From the IMG/VR virus record IMGVR_UViG_3300037502_004185, positions 1-64,000 of that record: a stretch of DNA of 64,000 nt. The stretch is one strand, 5' to 3'. Below are positions 15,059-23,216 of the stretch, one piece after another. A program made the position numbers and the translations under genes. The DNA is from a virus. The notes under the pieces were generated by a model. The model was not told the DNA's origin, did not search any database, and was given only the letters and a program-made list of their open reading frames with translations. Position 1 is the stretch's first letter, and each line of letters starts with the position of its first letter.

Positions 15059-15946
15059 ATGATTAATAAAATAAATACTGAAATTAAAGACTTAAAACCT
15101 ATTGATATAGAGACACTTAATCAACTACTTGCAAACAAACAAACGGCAGACGCGCGACTAAAACGTGCCTTGAAGCACAGAGCGACTTTTTCCGAACAAA
15201 TAGATGGCAAGGAAGATAGTGGACTATTCAATGACCGTATCGTAGCTGTAGTAAAAAGAGGTAATCCGACTACCCGTTTACTTGAGTATATTGAGGCAGC
15301 TAAAACGGCCAATAAAGAGCTTTTAGAGCGTGCCCCTCAATACTTCAACAGCTCATCTAACTCATTTAAAGAGACGACCGTAATTGAGAACGTCCGTCGC
15401 GTTAACATCACAATTAATAAAGCAGCTAGCAGCCAGAAAGTAACTGGCGCACGTCTAGCCAAAAGACTTGAAGCATACCTACGCGACCTTGACCGTAAAC
15501 TCTCCTACGATCTTCCAGAAGATGAGAAAGAACAGCTCATAGCTAACAAAAACACTGCATTGAATGAATTGAAATACTTCACAGACAATGCAGACGTTGA
15601 GTTTAGAAAGCGCGGTCAAGAACACAATGATATTGTAGCTATCATTCATACCTATGATGGCAACAATGGTGGCATTTCGCGTGTAGCTAAAAAGGTTCAC
15701 GTTAACGCTGGTGGCCTTGTTCTGATTAGGCATCGTTCTTGTAAAGATCACGATGTGTTAGTCACAAACAATACCACTGAGGGACGTTCGATATATGATG
15801 AAGCTAATGCTTTTAAATCCGTACTGTACCCTAACGCTAACATGTATATTGAAAGCGAAGTCGATGCTATTCGTGAAGCTAGAAAAGAGCTTAGAAACAA
15901 GAACGAAAACAAAGCACGTTCGCAGTTCGATGGATATGTAAACTAA
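15059..15946 (+). CDS. Hypothetical protein
   Basis: Protein of 295 residues. The ATG at 15059 is used; an upstream TTG at 15041 is inside the ribosome site. The N-terminal two thirds are helical (KPIDIETLNQLLANKQTADA, then LAKRLEAYLRDLDRKLSYDL), followed by a beta segment around HTYDGNNGGISRVAKKVHVN and a charged helical C-terminus. No signal peptide, membrane segment or known family. It is a single-gene unit with an elaborate promoter and leader and a strong terminator, so its expression is evidently controlled on its own. It lies next to the packaging genes on the opposite strand. Confidence 0.65.
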   Translation: MINKINTEIKDLKPIDIETLNQLLANKQTADARLKRALKHRATFSEQIDGKEDSGLFNDRIVAVVKRGNPTTRLLEYIEAAKTANKELLERAPQYFNSSSNSFKETTVIENVRRVNITINKAASSQKVTGARLAKRLEAYLRDLDRKLSYDLPEDEKEQLIANKNTALNELKYFTDNADVEFRKRGQEHNDIVAIIHTYDGNNGGISRVAKKVHVNAGGLVLIRHRSCKDHDVLVTNNTTEGRSIYDEANAFKSVLYPNANMYIESEVDAIREARKELRNKNENKARSQFDGYVN

Positions 15947-15990
15947 GGTTTCTAGCTAAATTATTGTTGTTCCGCTTTGATTGGTGATTT

Positions 15991-16022
15991 GGTGGCGATA
16001 TTTAACGGTATCGCCACCTTTT
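15991..16022. terminator. Convergent terminator
   Basis: GGTGGCGATA/TATCGCCACC, a perfect 10-bp stem with an 8-base loop and T tract, between two convergent genes (15946 and 16055). Confidence 0.8.
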
Positions 16023-16054
16023 CATATTACTTTTATATGTTGGCACCAACGGAA

Positions 16055-17554
16055 TTAAGCATCATCCGATTCAAGCGCTTCCAGTACCCATTGTTCTACT
16101 GAATTGCGAGACTCTAGCATGCTCTCTGTCACTTCCATTTCGTGCGGCACATAATCTACCAATTGAGAAAAGCAGTATGTATCCCAACGGTCAGGTGATG
16201 GGATGTTCATTTTCTCTTTCATCATTGGCTTTGGCATCATTACCCATTGGCCTGACTCGTTGATTGCACAGGGTATTTTACTGCCTTGCTCCGCCGTCTT
16301 GACGTTCTTATCTATCTGCATCCGGCCTTGGTTGATAGAATCCCGAGCCATAACATTGGCATAGGCACGTTGGTTAAAGAAACGCTGCTTATCGCTGGTG
16401 GAGTGCATCTTTTTACCCCAACGAATGCGCTGTACGCGCCGTCCGTAACGTTCTAAGCAAGTCGCCGTGTCATAACCAACACCGTCACTATCCACCGCTA
16501 TCGTGATGTTTGGGTACAAGTCCTCACTACACTCTGCATGGATAATGTCAGCAAACCGAACCGGATCGACCGTGCTTGGCTGCTCAAGCAATTTCACGCT
16601 CTTAACGATGCGCTCCATCCGTTGACCCCAAACCTTGCAGATATTGAGTATCGATCTATCTCGACCATTACCCACGTCCACCAGCGCAGCCCACCCCCAA
16701 CCATCGGGCATGTCGAGGTTGAGCCTTGCGCTTTTGTCCAGTGCATCCCGACTAAGCAGCATGCCAGCAATGGAGCTTGGGAACTCCCCACGTACTTTAA
16801 TCAGGTATTCCGGTGCCTCTCGACCGCCATACTCCAATCGCTTATCGAGGATAAACTCCACGGTTACGAACGGCGATTCCTCGGAGTTAAGCCGGATGGC
16901 TCGCCATCGACCGCTAGGCTCGGCTAATCGGTGATGCGTATCGTAGAAATAGCCGCTAGGGCGCGTTGGCTGGCTCAACAACAGCATTCGGTTGTCTTTC
17001 TCGGTCAATGCACCCGCTAACACACCAAAAGCCTTGTCAGAGACGCCTGACGCCTCATCGACAATAACAAACAAGTGTTTAGCGTGTTCACCCGCCAGCG
17101 CTTCCTCGTTACCAATACGGCACGATTTAGCACTGGTTTGCCAGATACCTTTTGCTGAGTTTTCAAAAAAGGCTGTCTCGGTAATGGTGAAGTATTGCTG
17201 TAACCAGCCGTGCTTTTGTAACAGCGTGTTCCAGTTGGACTTTAGATACTTCCATACACCGATTTGTACCTGTCTCGCGTTGTTCGCCACCAGCACAACA
17301 CGCGCATTGGGGAAGCAGAGCATGAAAGCAATGATCATGATACTGGTCATGTCTGACTTACCTGTACCGTGGCCAGAGCTGACGGTCGTTCGCGCACCAA
17401 TACGCTGAGCACTATCAATGATTTTGCGCTGCTGCCAGCTCGGCTTCTTACCGACTAGCTCAACAGCGAGGCGTTTCCAGTCATAGCGATAACGCTTAAC
17501 TAGGGCAGGGTAACGGGGATCTTGTGTTACGCTCTTTATTCGTCTAGCCACCAA
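16055..17554 (-). CDS. pacB: Terminase large subunit (P1 PacB-like)
   Basis: Packaging motor of 499 residues, close to the length of P1 PacB. The ATPase half has Walker A GHGTGKS (61-67) and Walker B VIVDEASG (163-170, Asp166 and Glu167). The RNase H-like nuclease half has acidic residues at Asp293 (LVDVGNG), Asp355 (AVDSDGVG) and Asp455/458 (SPDRWDTY). It cleaves concatemers and pumps DNA into the prohead. It overlaps the small subunit gene by 11 bases in the same order as P1 pacA-pacB. The gene ends at a convergent terminator. Two degenerate relatives lie at 9795-10949. Confidence 0.9.
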   Translation of the reverse strand: MVARRIKSVTQDPRYPALVKRYRYDWKRLAVELVGKKPSWQQRKIIDSAQRIGARTTVSSGHGTGKSDMTSIMIIAFMLCFPNARVVLVANNARQVQIGVWKYLKSNWNTLLQKHGWLQQYFTITETAFFENSAKGIWQTSAKSCRIGNEEALAGEHAKHLFVIVDEASGVSDKAFGVLAGALTEKDNRMLLLSQPTRPSGYFYDTHHRLAEPSGRWRAIRLNSEESPFVTVEFILDKRLEYGGREAPEYLIKVRGEFPSSIAGMLLSRDALDKSARLNLDMPDGWGWAALVDVGNGRDRSILNICKVWGQRMERIVKSVKLLEQPSTVDPVRFADIIHAECSEDLYPNITIAVDSDGVGYDTATCLERYGRRVQRIRWGKKMHSTSDKQRFFNQRAYANVMARDSINQGRMQIDKNVKTAEQGSKIPCAINESGQWVMMPKPMMKEKMNIPSPDRWDTYCFSQLVDYVPHEMEVTESMLESRNSVEQWVLEALESDDA

Positions 17555-18938
17555 GTACCTCGAAGCTGTCTACATCGTCAAACCCCGACACTCCCTCGTT
17601 ATCGAGGTCATCATAGGCTTGCTCTTTAGCGGCTTCGTTTTGTATTTGGGATGGGGATAGGGTAGGTTCTACGCCGTTCTCTAGGTCTTCGGCTTCTTTG
17701 ATTCGTCGGTTTACTTCTTCTTTACGCGCTGGTAGCCAGTTATCTTGCTGCTCAATCTGCTCTAACGTGTAGTCATCAAACAGCTCATCCAGCTCTTGCT
17801 CACTGATACCAGTGTCGTCTACTTCTGGCTCTAGGTTCGCTAGCTCTACCTTAGCTTCATGCAATAGCGTTGCTGGTGGACGTGCGCCTAACTTCTCGAT
17901 TTGTTGGCACGTCTCTAAGGCTGTCCAGTTGTTCTTAGTACGCAGAGAAAGCATTTCTATTACTAGGCTGGTTTCTTCCGCTGGTAGTAGGTGCGGCATC
18001 ATCAATTCAGCGTATTCCTGTTTACGCAAATCGATGTAGCGCTTGGCCTCTTGTTTGGCCATCGTGGAAATACTCAATTCCAGTTCACGCAATCTGGTGC
18101 CATAGCCAAAGATGAGACGGTCACGCATGGCGTTAATGTCTACTGGTTCATTCTCATCATCGAGCGGGATGTTTCCGGTTTCCTCCATTTCATCGATCTC
18201 TTTAAGACGCTTGGCCAACGTCTCATTCATTCGGTAATACTGCGAACGGGCAATAATCAGCTCGTTGCAAACCGAAAGCGGATCGGTGTCCATGAGAATA
18301 TCCATGATTTCGCCAGTAATACCCGCACTACGGGCATAACCACCATGCACAACAGGGCGACCCACTTGAGCACTGGAATACTGCGAAAGCCCCTCAACTG
18401 ATCGCGGCTTGCGCAGTGATCCAATCCCCCCTGTTTTCGCGCGATCGCCTTGCGCACTTTGCGCTTGCGCAGTTGCACCCGCTTGTTTGGGCTTTGATTT
18501 ATCAGCCCTTTTTTTCTTCTTGTCGTTTTTCGCTTCTTGATATTTCGCTAATTGCTCATCGTAAAGATCAAATAATCGATCAAACTCAGGCAGCGATCGC
18601 ATGGAGTTGAACTGGCGGCGCAGTGTCGAACCGTTCACCCCTTTATCTTTCGCAAAAGCGGCCATCGTGAGCGTTGGATTTTGAGCGCCACGCACGAGAA
18701 ATTCTTTCAAAAGGGAATGCCAGTCATTGCCCTGACTGGTCTTTTTCGCTTTGATTTTTGGCATGACGGACGGTTGGAACTTACCGCCCTTTTTGGCTGG
18801 CCGTTTTATATATCGCTTAGCGGTGCCGTACTTTAGTCCGTTGGCTTCGCAATACTCGGCCAGCGTCAAAGTCGGCTGCTTCTCTAACTGCTCCCAAAAC
18901 TGCTGTTGGTGAGCCTGATAGTCAATCTTGCCGGACAC
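17544..18938 (-). CDS. pacA: Terminase small subunit / pac recognition (P1 PacA-like)
   Basis: Protein of 464 residues (P1 PacA is of similar size). Two helix-turn-helix units lie near the N-terminus: about 23-45 (LTLAEYCEANGLKYGTAKRY) and about 93-115 (LTMAAFAKDKGVNGSTLRRQ), suited to binding pac. A basic linker (KKKKRADKSKPKQAG) follows, then a helical region and an acidic C-terminus. The start is GTG at 18938 with GGGG before it. It recognises the packaging site and recruits PacB. Two clusters of GATC within its own coding sequence form a pac candidate. A copy of the dispersed operator lies 26 bases upstream. Confidence 0.8.
   Translation of the reverse strand: MSGKIDYQAHQQQFWEQLEKQPTLTLAEYCEANGLKYGTAKRYIKRPAKKGGKFQPSVMPKIKAKKTSQGNDWHSLLKEFLVRGAQNPTLTMAAFAKDKGVNGSTLRRQFNSMRSLPEFDRLFDLYDEQLAKYQEAKNDKKKKRADKSKPKQAGATAQAQSAQGDRAKTGGIGSLRKPRSVEGLSQYSSAQVGRPVVHGGYARSAGITGEIMDILMDTDPLSVCNELIIARSQYYRMNETLAKRLKEIDEMEETGNIPLDDENEPVDINAMRDRLIFGYGTRLRELELSISTMAKQEAKRYIDLRKQEYAELMMPHLLPAEETSLVIEMLSLRTKNNWTALETCQQIEKLGARPPATLLHEAKVELANLEPEVDDTGISEQELDELFDDYTLEQIEQQDNWLPARKEEVNRRIKEAEDLENGVEPTLSPSQIQNEAAKEQAYDDLDNEGVSGFDDVDSFEVLGG
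18400..18598. other. pac: Candidate pac site inside pacA
   Basis: Six GATC sites in two groups of three (18400, 18418, 18443 and 18566, 18578, 18595). Midway between the groups TATCAGCCCTTTT (18500-18512) fits the IHF consensus except at the last base, within an AT-rich tract. P1 pac has the same design: two groups of Dam-methylated hexamers flanking an IHF site, within pacA. Confidence 0.55.
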
Positions 18939-18963
18939 GGTTAAACCCCATTCATTTTGTTAC

Positions 18964-18996
18964 GTTCGGAATAATACATAGTCTGAACAGGTAACA
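18964..18996 (-). promoter_or_regulatory. pacA promoter region with dispersed operator
   Basis: GTTCGGAAT (18964-18972 on the plus strand) lies directly downstream of a possible minus-strand -10 (TATTAT), with TTGTTA as a possible -35. The operator would overlap the transcription start. Confidence 0.4.
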
Positions 18997-19083
18997 ACAA
19001 TACGAACGAGGCCAGATTAAACAATCATTTAATTGTCAATATGGATTTAAGGAGCAATTTTAATAACGCGACACTAAATAGTA

Positions 19084-19194
19084 TTTACAGTAACGATTTT
19101 CTGCATATAATCATGTCCAGCTAGTGAGTAACGCTACTTATGTTCAATTGATTCTGCGGCACGATATAGTAATTGGCTGCGTTACCTCACTAGC
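19084..19194 (+). promoter_or_regulatory. Promoter and long stem-loop leader
   Basis: TTTACA, 16 bp, TATAAT (19106-19111). The transcript should start near 19118. A 15-bp stem (19120-19134 with 19179-19194, one bulge) begins two bases later; an inner CAATT/AATTG pair extends it. The ribosome site is 40 bases beyond. Confidence 0.5.
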
Positions 19195-19246
19195 CATCTT
19201 TCCCCCATACCCAAGACAACGCGCTACGTGATGAAAGGAATACCCC

Positions 19247-19642
19247 TTGAAAGCACCCGAGCGCATCAAATTCAGACACAAAGCAAAAACCAAAGCACGA
19301 CAAGCCATGTTTAGAACTCGCCAACGAGAAAAAGGCTTATCGCTGCTCCAAGTGCGCATTTCTCGCCTTGCTCACGCTAAGGCTTGCGAACAGTGCGAAC
19401 AGAACGGCATTACCCTGACCGAGCTGTATCAGCTGGCCATCAACAACACTGACCCAAACCAACTACCAGAAAAGCACCCCGAAGTAACCGAGGGCGACCT
19501 AGTAGGAACACGCCAAATTAGTCCTTGGATTGAACCCGAAGTAGCAAAGACGTTCGAGGAATTGGCCACCAACTACCGCAATCGAACCATAGCGATGAGC
19601 GCTATCGTCTATGCGTATTGCGCTCGATGCGAAGCTGAATGA
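19247..19642 (+). CDS. Hypothetical protein, putative regulator
   Basis: Protein of 131 residues with a TTG start at 19247 preceded by AAAGGAATACCCC. The N-terminus is very basic (ERIKFRHKAKTKARQAMFRT). The middle is a helix-turn-helix-like stretch (ACEQCEQNGITLTELYQLAI) reminiscent of DNA-binding proteins that act on the opposite strand's packaging genes. The C-terminus is helical and contains CARCEAE. It overlaps the next gene by four bases. No family recognised. Confidence 0.55.
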   Translation: MKAPERIKFRHKAKTKARQAMFRTRQREKGLSLLQVRISRLAHAKACEQCEQNGITLTELYQLAINNTDPNQLPEKHPEVTEGDLVGTRQISPWIEPEVAKTFEELATNYRNRTIAMSAIVYAYCARCEAE

Positions 19643-20154
19643 ACCGAACTGGACACGCTTGGGGCGCGCTGTGCTTTGCGCCCGTTTCTCTCGCCTTAAT
19701 GGCAGACACAACACCACTGCATTCAATCCTGGCATTTCTTGGTTGCTTAAGCGGTTCGAGTGCACCGGACTGGCTTGAATTTGACAGAATCCCACACCGA
19801 ACTTACACCCACATCCTTTCGATATGGCTCGCTGCAACGGCGTATGGCTATCATTTGGCGATAGGGGACATATTCATACCAATTGAAGCATTAAAAGCCA
19901 CCAGCACGATTCTAGGTGCGATTCTGTGTGGATTTGGATGTGGTTGTGTGTCGCATTGGCTTGGGGATGTGCTAAACCGCCAACCAGTGCCGATTTTTAC
20001 CCCGTTTGATAGGTACTGCTTGAATCTGTTCGCCTCGGGAAGCCACCAGCGAATCACATGCGTATTCATTTTCTCGGTAGCATGTATTCTAGTTAGCCTT
20101 TTACGGCCTTTGTTATTCCGAACAGAATTGTTAAAAATGGCATTTTTGACATAA
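19639..20154 (+). CDS. YdjM-type membrane-bound metal-dependent hydrolase
   Basis: Protein of 171 residues with four or more hydrophobic segments. It carries the family motifs of YdjM/DUF457-type integral membrane hydrolases: an N-terminal HAWGA, the metal-binding PDWLEF and HRTYTHILSIW (about 44-63), and a later His/Asp (CVSHWLGDVLN). The ligands His and Asp are all intact. Enzymes of this group are thought to act on lipid or nucleotide substrates at the membrane; the substrate here is unknown. Coupled to the upstream gene by an ATGA overlap and terminated by a two-way hairpin. Confidence 0.7.
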   Translation: MNRTGHAWGALCFAPVSLALMADTTPLHSILAFLGCLSGSSAPDWLEFDRIPHRTYTHILSIWLAATAYGYHLAIGDIFIPIEALKATSTILGAILCGFGCGCVSHWLGDVLNRQPVPIFTPFDRYCLNLFASGSHQRITCVFIFSVACILVSLLRPLLFRTELLKMAFLT

Positions 20155-20183
20155 AAAAAGGCCACGTTTTACCGTGGCCTTTT
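20153..20183. terminator. Bidirectional terminator
   Basis: GGCCACG/CGTGGCC stem flanked by seven A on the left and four T on the right, so it ends both the plus-strand gene and the minus-strand unit at 20274-20153. Confidence 0.85.
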
Positions 20184-20309
20184 GATTTTGAGGAGTTGTC
20201 AATAACAGGTAATTCAATAACCAATCAATTGGCCATCTATATTTTGGAGTATCCACGTCCATTTTCTTGCGAGCGAGGCAAATATAGGACACTCAAAACG
20301 CCTTTTCAA
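20153..20309 (-). ncRNA. Small transcription unit A (candidate sRNA)
   Basis: Minus-strand promoter TTGAAA (20304-20309), 17 bp, TATATT (20281-20286), giving a transcript from about 20274 to the terminator at 20153, roughly 120 bases. A 44-codon frame (MDVDTPKYRWPID...) runs through it and into the terminator with a poor ribosome site, so a small protein is possible but less likely. Confidence 0.45.
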
Positions 20310-20329
20310 TAGGTTGAAACACGACACAT

Positions 20330-20458
20330 AAAAAAAGAGCCAGTATTTCTACCAGCTCTTTGACTCTCTTTTGCAAACCTTCTTTGAATCACTCGCCGAA
20401 GCTGTACGCTTCACACGAAAACAAGGCAATTATATTGATACTTACCTTGAAAAATCAA
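20330..20458 (-). ncRNA. Small transcription unit B (candidate sRNA)
   Basis: Minus-strand promoter TTGATT (20453-20458), 18 bp, TATAAT (20429-20434). The transcript of about 93 bases contains a GAAGC/GCTTC hairpin and ends at AAAGAGC/GCTCTTT followed by seven T. No frame with a plausible start was seen. Confidence 0.5.
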
Positions 20459-20459
20459 G

Positions 20460-20594
20460 AAAAAAGCGCCGATGGTGTAACCAAGGGCGCTTGAGATCAG
20501 CTGTCTAATATTTTAAAGGAAACACGGTCGTCACAATGGCAACTAATGTAACTCGCGTATAAATAAATTTATCCGTTCGGAATTCTTAGTTCAA
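20460..20594 (-). ncRNA. Small transcription unit C (candidate sRNA)
   Basis: Minus-strand promoter TTGAAC (20589-20594), 17 bp, TAAATT (20566-20571), with the dispersed operator ATTCCGAAC (20575-20583) in the spacer. About 100 bases later the terminator AAGCGCC/GGCGCTT with six T ends it. No coding frame seen. Confidence 0.45.
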
Positions 20595-20718
20595 GTATTT
20601 TTTACCATCACAAAGAAAAACAAGTATTACCAATCACCCACTCTGAAGCACGTATGTTATCAATGGCATATTAACTGAGGTATCCTTTACCGCTAATCAT
20701 AATAAACAGGGAATCCTT

Positions 20719-21366
20719 ATGCCTATTTTTATAGGGATAGCAGCCTTAGTGCTTGTAGGGCTGTTGTTTGGCTTTCACATCCAAGTTTCAACTTCAGTCG
20801 TAAACTTTATCTCGTCCATAGGGACATTAGTTGGCGGCTTTGGTACTGCATACGTTGCCTATCTGGCGCATACGTCGTTAGGTGAATGGCGTAAAGAGTT
20901 CCACTACAAGAACGTCTACAGTCAGCTATCGGATTTTGAGGCAATACTGCGAGATATGCTTGATGACTTTAATGAGGACATCCTCTCTCACACCAACCTA
21001 GGAGACATAAAAAACACCGAGGTGCCACCATTATTGGCTAAAACCCTTAATCCATATGAAAAAAAATATCTGCGATTGCACAATAGCATCCTAAACGGAC
21101 TGCCTGAAAAAGAAGCCAGAAACTTTGAAAGACTTAACTACACCTTGGTGTGTCGAGAAATAAAAATGTGTTTTTTTACTGGCCTATCAAACTACCAGCG
21201 ATTAATGAATCTCGCTAAAGACATTGCTGAAAGCGAGCATGAAGTGGAGAAAAAAGCACAGCAACTAACTGCTGACACGACAGAGTTTCTTAGAATGTAT
21301 GAGGACTATCGTCAGCACGTTAAGCGCTATCTTAAGATAGTTAAGGATGTTAGAACGTCCCTTTAG
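20719..21366 (+). CDS. Two-span membrane protein
   Basis: Protein of 215 residues. Hydrophobic segments lie at about 2-20 and 28-50; the rest is a long cytoplasmic helical domain (KNVYSQLSDFEAILRDMLDD...EVEKKAQQLTADTTEFLRMY). AGGGAATCCTT precedes the ATG. It is more AT-rich than neighbouring phage genes and faces the opposite way from the flanking blocks, as a late-acquired accessory gene would. Its design, membrane anchor plus helical cytoplasmic sensor, recalls exclusion proteins, but no family was recognised. Confidence 0.6.
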   Translation: MPIFIGIAALVLVGLLFGFHIQVSTSVVNFISSIGTLVGGFGTAYVAYLAHTSLGEWRKEFHYKNVYSQLSDFEAILRDMLDDFNEDILSHTNLGDIKNTEVPPLLAKTLNPYEKKYLRLHNSILNGLPEKEARNFERLNYTLVCREIKMCFFTGLSNYQRLMNLAKDIAESEHEVEKKAQQLTADTTEFLRMYEDYRQHVKRYLKIVKDVRTSL

Positions 21367-21471
21367 AAGCCATGCTGTTAGTTGCGTTCCTATACCCCGC
21401 ATGCATCAAGTCAATAATTTTTGTAGTCAGCCGACCAGAGTCACACTTCCACACTTATAGAATGGTAAACC

Positions 21472-22233
21472 ATGAAGAAAAATATGAGCGATGAAAGGAT
21501 AGCCAAGATCGAAGATCTGATGGGTAGCCCGTTTCCATTAGAGGTAACAGATTACGAAGAGAAAATCCGACGAAATCTACTTTTTGCCTCTATGATTGTG
21601 TTTGGCACCACTTATCTAAAGTTAATCCCCACACCCGACTCGAAGTTTTTTGGTCTCTCGTTTGAGAACTTAACTGTTGATAGCGTATACATCATATTAC
21701 TGTTAGTTGTAGTGTATGAACTACTCCACTACATATGGCTAGTAAGTAATAAGTTGATGTATTGGAGAGTAAGACTAACGGGCACAACCCCAAAAGCATC
21801 TAGAGGTAATTCTGGAATGCGTTTTGGTAGTCAGTTTGATTCTTTTGATCACGGCGGCAAGCAGGAAGACTCAACTTTCTATGTATGGATGCTCGAACAA
21901 AGATTCAGTCTGGACGAGGAGTTTGAGCGCCATAACTCTATATGGATTAACCTCGAAGACAAGGCCTTTAGTAGCGAGCATCTAAAAAGCAATGACGTTC
22001 AAGAGATTCTCAGAAAACTAAATGAAGTCAAGTCATCACAAGATAAACTGTACTCTCACCTCAACAATCTTAGAATTGACGCTTCTATGCATTACTTTGA
22101 TTCATGGTTTTCAAAGATGCTAATCAGCCAGTCTGTCAGATGGTTGATTTTGGACTTTATTCTACCAATACTTAGCGGTGTCTTAGCCATTGGCTTTCTT
22201 GCGTATCGGTTAGATTGGCTACCCATTAATTGA
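21472..22233 (+). CDS. Three-span membrane protein
   Basis: Protein of 253 residues with hydrophobic segments at about 34-50, 72-92 and 222-245, so that a central soluble domain of about 125 residues lies on one side. That domain is helical and charged (LDEEFERHNSIWINLEDK, then VQEILRKLNEVKSSQDKLYS). It follows the other membrane protein by 105 bases and is probably in the same accessory cassette. Not recognised; an exclusion or defence role is only a guess from context. Confidence 0.6.
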   Translation: MKKNMSDERIAKIEDLMGSPFPLEVTDYEEKIRRNLLFASMIVFGTTYLKLIPTPDSKFFGLSFENLTVDSVYIILLLVVVYELLHYIWLVSNKLMYWRVRLTGTTPKASRGNSGMRFGSQFDSFDHGGKQEDSTFYVWMLEQRFSLDEEFERHNSIWINLEDKAFSSEHLKSNDVQEILRKLNEVKSSQDKLYSHLNNLRIDASMHYFDSWFSKMLISQSVRWLILDFILPILSGVLAIGFLAYRLDWLPIN

Positions 22234-22254
22234 TAGCATTCACCCCACAACTAA

Positions 22255-22425
22255 GAACAAAGGGCTGACCCTCTTTCGAAGATCAACCCTTTGCCCTCTT
22301 TGGGAGCCTGTAGGTTTTACCCTACAACGCTTGCACAACCTTATTAAACAAGCGCACCGTATAGGAAGTCGTATCCGTCACTGTCCTATGGGAATAATAC
22401 TAAACTCATTCCGAACACATCACAA
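22255..22425 (-). ncRNA. Small transcription unit D (candidate sRNA)
   Basis: Minus-strand promoter TTGTGA (22420-22425), 17 bp, TAGTAT (22397-22402) with ATTCCGAACAC (22408-22418) in the spacer. The transcript of about 135 bases folds into three stems: GCTTG/CAAGC, GTAGG/CCTAC and a 10-bp AAAGGGTTGA/TCAGCCCTTT that may act as a weak terminator. No coding frame seen. Confidence 0.35.
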
Positions 22426-22454
22426 TATTAGTTTGCATTTCATTTTGTGATTTT

Positions 22455-22724
22455 TTACCCATTTACAGATTGTTTCTGTCGCTTTTTGCTGGTGGCTTTT
22501 TTGAGTGTTTCGTAGTAGCCAATCTTTATCAAAAAGAAGTACCAGAGCGCATTAAGAGGCGTGATTTGCCTAAACTGTAGGTCAGCAAACCAGAATCGCT
22601 TTTTCAGATGCTTAATGGCCATGTAGGCTAACCATTGGTGTTTGAATCTAAGCACTGTCACTAGGCGCGCTTTCTTCACCTTAAGCGTGAACACATAGAC
22701 TCTTGTTTTTTCTGTCTTACTCAT
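22455..22724 (-). CDS. Hypothetical basic protein
   Basis: Protein of 89 residues, strongly basic, with a hydrophobic stretch near 62-74 (LNALWYFFLIKIGYY). AGGGAAAGACAAGC precedes the ATG, which lies inside the end of the upstream gene. It is the last gene of the minus-strand operon fed from 24.9 kb. Not recognised. Confidence 0.5.
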   Translation of the reverse strand: MSKTEKTRVYVFTLKVKKARLVTVLRFKHQWLAYMAIKHLKKRFWFADLQFRQITPLNALWYFFLIKIGYYETLKKATSKKRQKQSVNG

Positions 22725-23202
22725 TGCTTGTCTTTCCCTCTAACTGGTATCGAAGCGGAGCAGTAAGCCATCCCCAACGCTTATGTCGCCAAATATCGCT
22801 AATGGTGGACTGGTGTACGCCATATTCCTCGGCTAACGTGTGTTGGCATACCTGTTTAGTGAATAAGAGCTCGTAGATGCGTAGAACTTCACTAGGGGAT
22901 AGCTTGGAAGCGCAGTTCTTTCCTCGGCGCTCTACGTTATCCCTTACGGCCTTTTCAGCGGGTACACCAGCCTTAAGCCGTCTTAGCACTCTGCGGTAAC
23001 TGGTATCGGTGGCGGCGCATAGCTGTCTTGCGGTCATTACCTTGCCTTGGTAGGTCACTAGGTGCTTGGTAGCCTCGGCCAGTAGTTCCTCTCCGGTTCG
23101 TAGTCCTTTGTGATACGCGCGATAAAGGGAAGTCATTGGATAGCCAGTTAACTGAGCGAGACGGTACACGCTCATTGATTGACCCTGATATTGAATGCTC
23201 AT
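22717..23202 (-). CDS. Triple helix-turn-helix DNA-binding protein
   Basis: Protein of 161 residues with three successive helix-turn-helix-like units: about 10-33 (VYRLAQLTGYPMTSLYRAYH), about 56-77 (MTARQLCAATDTSYRRVLRR) and about 100-142 (KLSPSEVLRIYELL, then TLAEEYGVHQSTISDIWRH). The third resembles the DNA-recognition tails of HNH homing endonucleases, but no HNH motif is present. It may be a regulator or the DNA-binding remnant of a homing nuclease. AAGGGAGTGAGCC precedes the ATG. Confidence 0.55.
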   Translation of the reverse strand: MSIQYQGQSMSVYRLAQLTGYPMTSLYRAYHKGLRTGEELLAEATKHLVTYQGKVMTARQLCAATDTSYRRVLRRLKAGVPAEKAVRDNVERRGKNCASKLSPSEVLRIYELLFTKQVCQHTLAEEYGVHQSTISDIWRHKRWGWLTAPLRYQLEGKTSNE

Positions 23203-23216
23203 AGTGGCTCACTCCC

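Noticed and set aside
19120-19194. Long stem-loop as an integron attC site
   Set aside because: Lacks the conserved GTTRRRY/RYYYAAC boxes at its ends, and no integron integrase is near.
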